From Eucommia ulmoides (taxonomy: Eukaryota > Streptophyta > Magnoliopsida > Garryales > Eucommiaceae): DNA of 64,000 bases. The DNA lies in NCBI GenBank assembly GCA_016647705.1, contig CM028335.1:25212905-25276904 (forward strand). The letters run 5' to 3'. The translations under genes and the position numbers were made by a program. Below, piece after piece: positions 12,754-23,385 of the stretch. Position 1 is the first letter of the stretch, and every line of letters starts with the position of its first letter. Under the pieces are notes generated by a model that was not told where the DNA came from, ran no database searches, and worked only from the letters and a program-made list of their open reading frames with translations.

Positions 12754-13862
12754 TATCTTGATGTCAACTTTCTCGAGTAAAAGAAGTGAACAAAGTTAGA
12801 ATATAAATATCCAATCACTTCAAGATGATCACATCGCCTATATGTACGCTTGAAGTCCTTAGTCCCCTTTGAAGGCATCACATGACTTTCTTTATAATTC
12901 TCCAATGGTCCAAACATGAATTACTTTGATATATGTCCAACATTCAAACTACATATGCAATGTCAGGTCTAGTGCAAACATGATCATACATTAAACTCCC
13001 AATTGCAGAAGCATAAGGAATGTTCTTCGTTTATTCGACTTTGTTCCAAACTGAATTTGTCACCTTTGACAATACATGCAACACTAGACAAACAAGACTT
13101 CATACAAAATCTCTCTAAAATTTTATTGATATAGGCTTCCTAGTGTCCCTAGGATTTGTTATCTCTCTCAACTTTTTGTCTATGATATAAAAAGTTTCTC
13201 CTATATCTTTCATATCAAATTGTTTCAAGAGAAATTGCTTAAGCTCATGAAGTAAGCCCCAAATCCCTTGAAACAAGTATAATATCATCTATATATAGGA
13301 TTAAAAAAATTATTTTACTATATATAGGATTAAAAAAATTATTTTACTCCCACTGACCTTATGGTATCTACATTGATCCATGATATTCTCCGTAAAACCA
13401 AATGAAGGAATAACATTATGGAATTTGAAGCACCATTGATGGGAGGCTTGTTTTAGTCCATATATAGATTTATTAAGCCTATAAACCAAGTGATTGTTCC
13501 CCTCTCAAGTAAAACCTTATGGTTGTTTCATGTGAACCTATTCCTCTAGGTCTCCATTGAGAAATGTTGTTTTCACATACATTTAATGTAGCTCCATATC
13601 AAAACGAGCCACCAATACCATGATTATTCAAAATAAATTCTTCTTTATAACATGAGAGAAGGTATCTCAATAATCCAATTCTTTCTTGTTAAGTGAATCA
13701 TTTGGCTACAAGTCTTGCCTTATATTTTTCAATATTTCCTAAAGAGTCACTTCTGATTTTATAGATCCATTTACAACCAATGGCCTTTTTTCTACTAGGA
13801 AATTCAACAAGATCCCAGACTTGGTTATTATCCATTGAATTTAACTCATCTTTTATGGCATC
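12754..13862 (-). pseudogene. copia reverse transcriptase and start of RNase H
   Basis: The minus translation, with several frameshifts, shows AIKDELNSMDNNQVWDLVEF, KKAIGCKWIYKI, NIEKYKARLVAK, SIYGLKQAS, then FHNVIPSFGF and LYIDDIILVS, the YxDD catalytic motif of copia reverse transcriptase. Next come KGTKDFKRTYRR and SRKLTSRY of the RT-RNase H region. Stops (for example in the finger region and after the YIDD motif) make it non-functional. A 13-20 bp local duplication occurs at about 13,296-13,345. Confidence 0.88.
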
Positions 13863-15487
13863 TATTCAGCGAAACGTTTGTTACGCGTTCGCGTATTGAC
13901 TACTCACAAGTGTACAAGGTCAAAATTTTAGTATAGTGTGATCGTGAAATATCGGGTTATTGTATCCACAGGGATTGATGTCGTTACTATCGAGTACCGC
14001 ATTTGTCATGACCTAACTTTATCTAGGCGACCAAAAATGTAAATAATTAATTAAACTAAACTAATATAACCTAAATTATCTATACTAATATACCAATACA
14101 TTTTAGGGGAAAGAATTTCCTAGGGATTAACATGTTTACAAATACGTGTTCGATTTCGATTGACTCACGTTTACGGTGTTCGACCTATTTGACAATCTCG
14201 GTTCATAAACTCCACCGCCACCTCTTCCGAGTGTAATATAGGGGAATACATGACTTTAAGTCAACGAAGAAGTCCCCCTCAACGTCTTAACGACCCTAAT
14301 TTACGTGAGTCTCGCCCAGCTTCATTGATTGCACACAATCCATCTCTCGACCGGGTCATTGGATTGTCGTGTTGTGTTTACCCTATCGATAATCTTGGTT
14401 CTAAAACTCCACCGTCACCTCTCCCGAGCATAAGATGGGGGAATACATGACTTCAAGTCAACGAATAAGTCCCTCTCAACATCTTAATGACCCTATATCA
14501 CGTAAGTCTTGCCCCAACGTCATCGATTCTCCACAATCCTAACCCCCACCGGGTTATTGAATCTTGGCGTTTGTTTACTCTAATCCGAATTCGGGGTTTG
14601 CCAAACGCCGTATTCTCCGTGTATCTAACTAAGCATAATAAACAAACAATAAGATAAACACAATCAAACTACAAAGAACAAACATAAACGCAACACCGAA
14701 ATCATCCAAATACATATTTATAAATTTATTGTTAATCCCTATACAATCCACATTTAACTTGTGGTCATAACCGTATAAACATTGAAATCGAGCTAAACAT
14801 GCTCACAAAATCCTAAGTTAAAGAAACAAGGGAAGAAATCGAAGAACTTAGCCTTGTCCGAAGTTTAGCAGCTAAGAACATTCAACGATCGATTCATCGT
14901 TTTCTCCTCCTTCGAAATGTGAGCTCTCCCTCTAAAACTCCTCTATCTACTCTTAGATGTATTCTATGGGGCTCAAAATTCCAAGAGAATGCAAGAGGAT
15001 AGGAGAGAAGTGGATATTTATAGGAAAAATATATCAAAAATATCTAATAAATATCCTAAGTTGTACAGAGGTCACCGCCGCGGCGGTGGGATTCAGCATC
15101 GCGACGGTGAGTAGGTCGGTTGGTTGATCACTGCAGCGGTGAAGAAGATGGTGGATTAGGATGACATCCTGCAGTGTCACCGCCTAGGTGGTGAGTGTCC
15201 AGCAAGAATAGGTCAGTCTCTGCATCTTCACTACCATAGCGGAGGTCTGGACGCCACGGCGATGGACTTCTTTCAGAATATTGCCGCCTTGCTCGTTTTT
15301 CTACTATTCTTCGACCATTTTTGGTTCGATCTCATTGTTTTCACTCCAGTTTCTTATCTTTTCTCCCCACACACCTGATTTATACAAAAAGTATAAAAAC
15401 TAATTAAAACATAATAAAATAAATATAAAAACTACTCTAAAACTAACAAAACCGATTTGGAAATATGTAGGTAGATCACACCTATCA
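13863..15487 (+). mobile_element. Solo LTR-like element, family D (copy 1), TSD GCATC
   Basis: The insert is flanked by GCATC (13,858-13,862 and 15,488-15,492). It interrupts the copia linker: WYDA on one side continues as IKDEL on the other. The left end reads TATTCAGCGAAACG, probably a mutated TG, and the right end CACCTATCA. Near the start is a conserved block with CACAAGTGTACAAGG and TTTTAGTATAGTG. An inverted relative spans 41,837-45,503 and the start of a third lies at 63,915. A GC-rich array of CACCGCCGCGGCGGTG-like palindromes lies at 15,068-15,270. Confidence 0.8.
14196..14585. repeat. Tandem duplication of about 195 bp inside family D copy 1
   Basis: Two diverged units begin AATCTCGGTTCATAAACTCC (14,196) and AATCTTGGTTCTAAAACTCC (14,391). 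Each continues with GGGGAATACATGACTT, AAGTCCCCCTC-like and CGTAAGTCTTGCCC-like parts. The relative at 45 kb has one unit only, so the duplication is specific to this copy. Confidence 0.8.
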
Positions 15488-15745
15488 GCATCATACCATA
15501 ATATGGATTTATTTTCATCACAGTCTGTGAAAACGTAATAGGGTCGTATTCAACATCCATGTCAGATTCTTGTAGGGTAGGAACACAACATAATCTGAAG
15601 AAGTTGCAGGTAACTCTTAAATATTTTCTCAATGTTACATCAACATCATCAGCTTTAAAATGGTGACTTATTGGATCTATATGAATATCCTCATGATGTC
15701 ATGGCTCTTAAAAGATTAGTTGTTCTTAAGTTACTGAATCCTAAT
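15488..15745 (-). pseudogene. copia linker between integrase and reverse transcriptase
   Basis: The minus translation shows LQESDMDVEYDPITFSQ and then KSILWYDA, matching the linker and the start of copia RT (consensus LQESD, DPETFSQA, LWYDAMKDE). It is bounded by solo LTRs on both sides. Confidence 0.8.
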
Positions 15746-18700
15746 TGTTGATCCCTAGGTTTAAATGGCTAATTAAGAGTTGATATTTTGGTGAAACTAA
15801 TGTGTTTGTTGAGTGTTTCAGAAAAAGAGTTCCATTTATTAATTGTGTTGAAGATTTTATGAAAAAAATGTTAAGGGTGCAAAGATGGACAAAGTGAAGA
15901 AATGAAGAGTGTTGAAGACGTTGAAAAAATTAGATGAAAACAACTCAATACTCTTATACTCCTAATGCAACCAAAATTAGGATCACACAAGACACTATTA
16001 AATGAGTTATGTTTTAATGTGTTGAAATATTAGAGTTTAGGATCCTAATTATTGATTAATTATGTGCTTCTTATGTGACCTAATTGAAAATCATGATTAA
16101 ACGTTGAAGTGTAGGGTCAATTTAGTTAATCGAGAAAAGTAATCGGTTAACTAAATCAAACATTGGGTTTTAGAGCAGAAATTGGTGAAGGAATTGACCA
16201 ACCAGCATTAATCGGTTAACTGATCAAAAAGGATCGATCAACTGTTTGAAACAGTAAGGTTTTCGGAGCAAAAAGTGTAGATCCTGTAGCGATCAGTCAA
16301 CCGACCAAGAAAGATCGGTTAACCGATGGGCTTAATGGTCTGGCATGTGAACTCTCTAAACTAATCGGTCAACCAGTTTGGACTCAATCGGTCAACCGAC
16401 TATGATGGAATTTGGCAAGAAAAACTCCCTGACTCAATCAGTCAACTGACTAAAAAGGGATTGGTCAACTAACTGGCTTTTTTTTTTTTTTTTTTTTTTT
16501 TTGCCTAGTTTGCACGCTATATCAATCGGTCAACCAACAGGCCAAGGTTCGGTCAACCAACTGTTTTGGTTGAAATTTCGAGGAATTTGGGATTTCGGTA
16601 AAAAACTAGCCGTTTTTTTTTTATTCCAAGGGAGAATTTCGGAGGATTTAAACCTACAGAATATATGGTACAAGTATTTTGATATCCCTATTGGTCTGGT
16701 CTATATAATTAAATATTCTCTCAATTTTAGCAACTAAATACTTCTTATCTTTGCGATTGATAATTGAGAAATATTTTATGGACTTATTTGAGAATTTTAA
16801 AAGTTATTTTTAAGTGAATTACACAAAAATTGAATGATTATGTTATATGGGATCTATATATATACCTGCGAAAATTGGATGAAATATGTTGACCCAGTGA
16901 GCTACCCAAAAGGGGGGGTGAATTGGGTAGATAAAAAATTATCAGAAAAAATACTTCAAAAATTCAAATAATTAATTTTAATCCTAAATTAATTATTATC
17001 TTTATATCACAGCGGAAATATAAAATCAACTAGGTGTACACCAAATAATAAAAATAAATAATGTAAAGATAGCAGCACACCAGAAATTTATACTGGTTCA
17101 CCAAGCTACTCTTGGCTAATCCAATCCTCTGAGCCCCACGGAGAGTCGCACCCATTAAACTCAAGATTCATTTAAAGGTAGGATCCAAACTCTTACAAAG
17201 ATTCTTTTCACAGGATCATAATCAACCTTTACAATTCTTTTTTCCAGACTCAGGAATAACCTCTACTTTTTACAAGCTCAAGAATAACCTAATTCTTTTT
17301 TAAACGAAAGCTAAAGAATCAAAATCTCACAAATACTCCAAATATCCTTACAAAATTTCTCACAAATCAATTCAATCCTGGAAAAAATACTACCTCAATC
17401 TCTTTACAGGAAGAGACTGAAACTAGTTACACTTAGATTAAAATACTCCCAATAGTAATCAATCCGTCACTGAACTCACCAATTACAATTTGATAAGTGA
17501 TTTTTCTCACTCAGAGTTTCTATCACCCCAGATAAATTAGAACTCAATTAATAACCCAAAACTGGTGATAGAAAAGTGAGATATTCAAAATATGATTTTA
17601 AACAAAAAAAAATGGGTAGCATGTAATCAGATTTATTCAAGAAATTGTTTCAAAAATATTTTTCAATAAAAAATCAGAAAATAATTTCTAAATATCAAAT
17701 TCCAAATATAATCAAGCAATATTAAATAGAAAATAATTTGGAAACATCTCGCCCAGAATCTACCAAAAGAATAATTATAGTAATGTCACTTTAGATTCGG
17801 TAGTAGCAATGATCCACAGTAAATAATTCTCAAGAATAACTCTTAGAAAAGCTCTCACAATTCTCTCAATATGATTTCTCTTAGAAAAGCTCAATATAAT
17901 TCTCTTGATCTCTCTTTCTAATATGAAAAAGACAGGTCTATATAAATGGGAATAAAATAAGCTCTCTAACGGCTAATTCTCACTTGTTATGACATTTAAT
18001 TGCTCTTATAGACCCCTTATATCATTAAGACTTCATCCTGGTTCAAATCACTTAATTATAGCTTTTAAACTTCTTAATTAAGTCCCCCAAATATTTCTCA
18101 ATCACAATTAAATAGGATAGAAAGAATTACATGTACCAAATTGAGAAATATTCGAACTTAATGAATCAAATCGATAGGGATATCAAAATATATGTTGCAT
18201 ATCTCAAATAACATTAAATCCCTAATATATCTTGTGAATCTTAATCATAAAATGGCTAGTAATGGCTACTTTTATAATAAAATCCAAAATTCCACAAAAT
18301 CTTGAAACAATGCCATAAGTCGACTTACCAATGACCACAGGTCGACCATTGGATTCAGGATGTAGCCAAGCCAAAAATCCATAGCCCATCGGTCGACCTA
18401 GAGATTTAGAGAGTTACATTTTTAGTCACAAGTCGACCGCTCTGTCGACTTATCAATACAGAGAGTTCATATTCAAGCACAGGTCGACCTACCTGTCGAC
18501 CGAGAGATACAAAGACTTTTCCTTCTATGCTCCGGTCGACTTACCTGTCGACTTACTAATGCTGTAACACTTCTCTCAATTAGTTTTTAATCCATTTTCA
18601 TTAACGTTTCGCCCCTTTAACCGATTTCTTTTCTCGGTTAACTCTACTAAATACTTAAATTCAATTTTAATCAATTGTTAATATTTCTTTTTCAATTACA

Positions 18701-20157
18701 CATAGGAACAAATAATTTAACTAATTAGGATCCTATCAAAAACACACATATTTATAAAAATCATTTAAAATCTTTTTGTGTCGTGTGTCATCCTAATTGG
18801 GATATTAAGAGTTAAAATTTAACCTGAGTTGTTTTTCCTAGGTTCTTCAAATTCTTCAACCACTTAATCCTTTATCATCTTTGTCATCATAACTTCATCA
18901 TTTGGAACTAATAAACTGAAACACTTAATCAAACCGTTAGTTCCACAAAAAACATCAACCTTTAATTGTCCATCAAAATCTTAGAATCAACAAAATATAT
19001 CAAGAACTATTAGTTCCTACGCTTTTCTAAGAGTTGTCATTCTATTAAGATAATTCGAGAAAGATTTCGTGTTAAAATTCTTGAGCTAAAGCGTTGTTGA
19101 ATTAGCGTAACCAATTTGTGTTGTCTTGCGATCTTATTTTCATTCTTCGGTATTTTCTTGGTGAGGTCTTTCCAAGTTATTGTTCTTAATTTTGATTTTA
19201 TATTATTATTTCTTTCTTGAATTTAAAATCGTTAGAAAATCATTTTCAAATTTAAGAGCATAAAAATCTTTTTAAAACGACTTTGTGTAATTATCTAATT
19301 ATGTGTTTTAATTTGTGCTACCCACACTTGTTTATTAATCAGACATTAATTTGCCTTACATTGAATCTATCACGTAGTAACTTTCAGGACATTAATCGAG
19401 TATAACTGTATTGAGGTGGTAAAAGCTCCTTGTGGGAAGAAACTCATTATTTTTTTGTATTTGTGAGTTTGAGCGGATTAGACACAATTGGGTCGGTGTC
19501 TAGTTATGGTAGCTAGGTTTCAATATTTTTCGATGAAAAAAGGTTGAGGTTTGATCTTTATCCTAAGGTATAAAAAGGTTAGGTTATTCTTTTTCTTGAA
19601 AATAACTAAGTTTTTATTCTTCTTGAATTGAATTAATTTTGAGTGAATTGTAACGGTTCAATCCTTACTTGGAAAAAGGATATTTGTGAGAGTTGTGAGG
19701 TTGTGATTCTTCCTGTAATATAATTAGGTTAGTCTTTAACCTGGTAAAAAAATAAGGTTATTCCTTAATCTGGAAAAAGGTAACTTGTAAAGGTTGATTC
19801 TGAGCTTGGGAAAAGAATCGTTGTAAGGGTTTGGTTCCTACCATTAAAGGAATCAAGGGTTTAGAGGTTGCGAATCTCTATGGAGCTCGGGGGACTGGAT
19901 TAGGTAAGGTTAGTTTACTGAATCAGAATATATCTTGGTGTGCTACTTTACTTATTTCTTTATATTTTGTTTGGATGTGCACCTAGTTATAAACACTTAT
20001 CCGCTACATAACAAAAAAAATAATTGATTTAGAAAAAATTGATTATTTGATAATTAAGTGTTGAAATATTTATTTGTTTAAATTTTTTTATAACTACCCA
20101 ATTTACACCCCCCCCCCCTCCCCCCCTTCCCCTCTTGGGTAGTTCACTGGGCCAACA
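15746..20157 (+). mobile_element. Solo LTR, family A (copy c), TSD CTAAT, with copy d inside
   Basis: It starts TGTTGATCCCTAGG, ends GGGCCAACA, and is flanked by CTAAT (15,741-15,745 and 20,158-20,162). Without the nested element at 16,887-18,992 it is about 2.3 kb, similar to the other family A members. Motifs such as GATCGGTTAACCGA and TCGGTCAACCGAC repeat through 16,140-16,570. The TATA core TATATATATACCTGCG (16,855-16,868) lies about 20 bp from the nested insertion. A C-rich run occurs at 20,108-20,133. Confidence 0.9.
16887..18992 (-). mobile_element. Solo LTR, family A (copy d), nested in copy c, TSD AAATA
   Basis: It starts TGTTGACCCAGTG, ends AATCAACA, and is flanked by AAATA (16,882-16,886 and 18,993-18,997). 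It is closely similar along its length to copy a at 152-2,297, including the GTCGACC array (18,318-18,560). Its TATA core on the minus strand is at 17,933-17,947. An LTR of one family has entered the promoter region of an older LTR of the same family in the opposite orientation. Confidence 0.92.
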
Positions 20158-20412
20158 CTAATGTTTATCATAAAACACATCCAACCTATGTGAAGATATA
20201 GGACAATGTACAAAACTACTTTCCACTCAAAACTAAGTTTCAAGGTTGGCTACTTCCACTAATCTCATCATTATCATGGAACCTTGCATTCTTAGATGCA
20301 ACAATTCTCATCGCACAAGATGGACAATAAAATCTATATCCCTTGGACCTTTTTGCATAGACAAACAAGATATACACTAAATCGTAATCTCTCATATTGT
20401 TGAGGGTTGAAA
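20158..20412 (-). pseudogene. copia integrase C-terminal segment
   Basis: The minus translation shows KGYRFYCPSCAMRIVASKNA and ARFHDNDEISGS, which fit the copia integrase C-terminal region (consensus GYRFYCPNHSTRIVETGNARF). The catalytic integrase core expected at higher coordinates is absent and replaced by the NF-YB-bearing block. Confidence 0.82.
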
Positions 20413-21418
20413 TCAAAATAAAAAATCCCTAAACCCTAAATCACAAATCCCGGATTGAAAATTCCAAAACCGTTCGGCGATGGTGTTCGTTTTGATTGTG
20501 TTGTTCAGTTCGATAGTGTTGTTGTTTGTTTTGGTTGTTTTGTTCAGCAATGTTCTTCGGTGGTGGTGTTCATTTTAGTAGTATTGTTTGGCGTTATTGT
20601 TGTTCGTTTTGGTGGTGTTCGGCGGTGGTATTGTTTTCTTTCTCACACGGAAGCACGCACAAATTCACACTTTCTCTCTCTAAAAAGCTCCAGAACGAAC
20701 GCGCCGAACCAAAGGTTAGCCTTTTTTATGTTGTTTTCTTGTTCTGGATCCGTGAAAAAAAATGAATTTCTGCGATTGTTTTGGAGCGGAGCTAGGGTTC
20801 CGGTGGCAATGGCGGAAGCTTCGACGAGTCCTGCGGTGGTAGCCACGAGAGCGGCGAGGACCAGACCCTTTATCGAACGTGCGCAAACAGGACCGGTACC
20901 TGCCGATCGCGAATAGTCACATCATGAAGAAGGCCTTACCGCCCAACCGCAAGATTACCAAGGACGCCAAGGACATGGCCCTTTCCGAGTTCATCAGCTT
21001 CGTCACCAGCATTGGGTGTTCTGTGGTGGTGTCCCTGTTAGCGGCGGTGGAAATGGTCCCTGGTGGTGGTGGGGATTTAGGGGAGTTGAAACGGTGGTGG
21101 TGGTGGGGATTTGTCAAGAGTTGCAGAGAGAGATGGGTAAGAGTTAAAGAGAATTAATTTTTGACCCTTTATGTTTAGTCAAATATTCAAATAGACCCCA
21201 TTAAATTTGTTAGGGTAAAAAGACGAAATTACCCATTTTTTTAAACATGAAATGACCAAAATATCCTTACTTTCAAGTTTACCATTAACGTTGACCTAAC
21301 AGAAGGGCCAATTTGGAACGATTTTGAAATGTCAAGGGCCAAATTGTCGAGTTGCAAAAGTTAAGGGTCAATTAAACACCCGAGGCATTTGTCAGGGACC
21401 AAAAAAGTCTTTATCCCT
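20413..21418. mobile_element. Pack-MULE-like block carrying an NF-YB gene fragment
   Basis: The right edge is a Mutator-type terminal sequence (minus: GGGATAAAGACTTTTTTGG, then CCTGACAAATGCC), with AACGTTGACCTAACAGAAGG further in, comparable to the MULE ends at 3.2 kb and 61.3 kb. The left edge shows no matching inverted repeat, so the element may be truncated; its insertion coincides with loss of the copia integrase core. Between the edges lies GC-rich, gene-like sequence unlike its surroundings. No 9-bp target duplication was found. Confidence 0.6.
20809..21014 (+). pseudogene. NF-YB (CCAAT-binding factor B subunit) fragment
   Basis: The translation includes MAEASTSP, then in another frame [10 protein letters not shown], then [20 protein letters not shown] and [17 protein letters not shown]. 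This is the N-terminus and the first part of the histone-fold domain of plant NF-YB (consensus [21 protein letters not shown]). Isoleucine, serine and arginine of the ISRIM part are partly lost, the QECVSEF region is shortened, and the sequence stops being NF-YB after FVTS, so DNA contacts and the NF-YC interface are incomplete. Frameshifts rule out a working protein. Upstream (20,640-20,808) is UTR-like, with a possible splice donor (AAAG then GTTAGC) at about 20,714. Confidence 0.85.
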
Positions 21419-22440
21419 CCAAAATACCATTACCAACAAGAACATTGTATTTATACAAATGAATGAAAGTGTCAAGGAAAATGAAAGTAAAACCATAAGG
21501 TGAAAATCTTAAAAGTGAAATAAGGTTTCTATGAAAAGAAAGAACATAAAAGGTTCTTTCAAAGTCTAAAACAAAGTCAGATCTAAGGACAAGTCCATAG
21601 GCCCCAACTGTCTCTACATGTGAATGTATCTTGTTTTCTAAACAAATCAAACATTTTATTTTCATCGGTTTCTTTTGGTTTAAGAATCCCTACACAGTAT
21701 TGGTAATATAAATTGTAGAACCAAAATAAATCCACCAAATTTTATGAGAAACATGAACCATATTAGATTCAAGACACACTAAAGAAATGAGAGTACTTTT
21801 CTTTTCAAGCCAATACTTGAATTTCGAACAAATCCTCTTTATGTGTGCTTTCTTCTTGCTAAAGAAGCATTTGACATCACCCTTATTAACTTCATTAAAA
21901 GGTGTTTTTCCTTTCCCTTCCTTGGATGATTTCTTGTCACGATACACCAAATGTGCACTTTCAATCCTCTCTCGATTCAGTCTTCCTTACTATACACCAA
22001 ATGTGCACTTTCAATCCTCTCTCGATTCAGTCTTCCTTACTGTTGCATACAAATGGTTGGAAGTTCATAGATTGGCCATTTCTCCTTATTTGTGTTGTAA
22101 GATATCTTGAAGGGCCCATATTAAAATGGGAGGGAGTTAAGGATGAAGTAAACCAAAAATGACTCAGACGTCTCAATCTCCAACTATTTCAATCAAGCGG
22201 CTATGTCTTGCATCTGCATGATGTACTCAAGTACACGACGGTGCCATTATATTTCTTGGAACACACTTTTGTCATCAGGGTGCTCGCCAATGCCATGTCA
22301 GAAATTGCACGCCGATCCTCAATAGTTTTGAGATATTCTTTTGCTTTAGCACAATTAGGAATGGATCTATGAATACTTTTTCCAATCAAAGACCTAATAA
22401 ACATCAAACTCAGGCGTTAGATCGCTCCCAAAGATCATAT
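21419..22440 (-). pseudogene. copia gag C-terminus, zinc knuckle and pre-integrase
   Basis: Minus-strand pieces in order: WERSN and LMFIRSLIGKSI of gag, AKEYLKTIEDR, then the zinc knuckle region KCFFSKKKAHIKRICSKFK (one knuckle position is altered), the protease-side WWIYFGSTIYITNT (D-S-G-S changed to YFGS), and the pre-integrase piece VGAYGLVLRSDFVLDFERTF with NLISLLR and VGNGILEG. Several frameshifts and the lost protease aspartate show it is dead. Confidence 0.85.
21942..22041. repeat. Perfect 50-bp tandem duplication in copia gag
   Basis: The unit beginning ATACACCAAATGTGCACTTT is repeated back to back (21,942-21,991 and 21,992-22,041) with no difference that I could see. Confidence 0.95.
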
Positions 22441-22533
22441 GATGCTTTCTCAATTTGGGTGCTTGATTATGTAGGCATTGGTGGTTTACCTACTCAAAAT
22501 AACAAATCAAGGTCTATTCACCCTAATGCCAGG

Positions 22534-23094
22534 TAGAACTGTAAGGAAAACTAAAAAAATTACAAAAATTGATTAGACTGAACCGAACCGCACAATTTAG
22601 AAGTAAAATGTTCAAACTTGTTTCGTTTTGTACTCAATAGGAGCCTATTTTTTGCGATTTTAAAATTTTGAGTCGGTTCAAAGCAAACCGATTTTTTTCT
22701 TTTCTTTTTTTTTTTTTTTTTTCGACCTCCCTAAACTAAAGGACCAAATGTCCAAGCCAAACCGTAAACTCATTCATTCTTGATTATTTGGTCATTTCAT
22801 AAACCAATGTTGTTAACCTTTATTTCACGGCTTCACAATCACACTGCTCCTTAAAAAACTTATATATATATATATATATATAAAAGTTGGCCCAACCCAT
22901 AAATCGGAAATTATTTCCCCAAAAAAAAGGTTGTACAAGCCCAAATTCTTGGCCCAACTCATAAACCGAAACCGAACCGATTTCAGTTGGTTCGTTTGGC
23001 TTTCTTGAAATTATGCACCGAGCTATTTACCTCATTTGTGTTTGGTTTTTCATTGGTACCAAAATCAAACCAAATTGAACCGTTTACACTCCTG
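22534..23094. mobile_element. Non-autonomous hAT element, 8-bp TSD ATGCCAGG
   Basis: It is flanked by ATGCCAGG (22,526-22,533 and 23,095-23,102). The left end TAGAACTGTAAGG and the right end, read inverted, CAGGAGTGTAAACGG form a short hAT-type inverted repeat. The inside has GAACCGAACCG and ACCGAAACCGAACCGA stretches common in plant non-autonomous elements of this kind, and no transposase. The gag reading of the host copia resumes cleanly on either side (WKEKILLALG, then VGKPPMPT). Confidence 0.85.
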
Positions 23095-23102
23095 ATGCCA
23101 GG

Positions 23103-23385
23103 AGAATTTTCTCCTTCCAATCAACCTAATTATCAGCACTCAGTGGAGCAATATGAGATGAGTCAAAATTCGAGGCTGCGAAAAATCATTTGTTAGGAAG
23201 GGCAATCATAGAACTTCGAACGAGATTAGTCTCACACCCTGTGTAAATGTGTAGACCACTCGTGGGTATACCAAAAAAAAAAAAGATGAGTCAAAATCCA
23301 AAACAGGTAAAGTTTGAACAATTGCAAAATAAACAACAAAGCTTACTAAAACATGCAATTGCAATGAAACCAATCATTTTATGAA
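23103..23385 (-). pseudogene. copia gag N-terminal region (host piece, with SINE inside)
   Basis: The minus-strand sequence next to the hAT element encodes the WKEKILLALG part of gag. Further up, sense is lost and a SINE lies at 23,170-23,284. The start codon of gag is not clear. Confidence 0.55.
23170..23284 (+). mobile_element. SINE, 5'-truncated, 13-bp TSD
   Basis: A 115-bp segment ends in a 12-A tail and is flanked by identical 13-bp repeats GATGAGTCAAAAT (23,157-23,169 and 23,285-23,297). The body contains AACTTCGAACGAGATTAG, resembling a tRNA-type B box, followed by a TGTAGACCACTCGTGGG-like 3' part. The A tail plus long target duplication is the signature of LINE-driven retroposition. 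I cannot assign the family. Confidence 0.85.

Noticed and set aside
20455-21157. A functional NF-YB or other gene at this place
   Set aside because: Frameshifts, lost residues in the histone fold and truncation show only a fragment.
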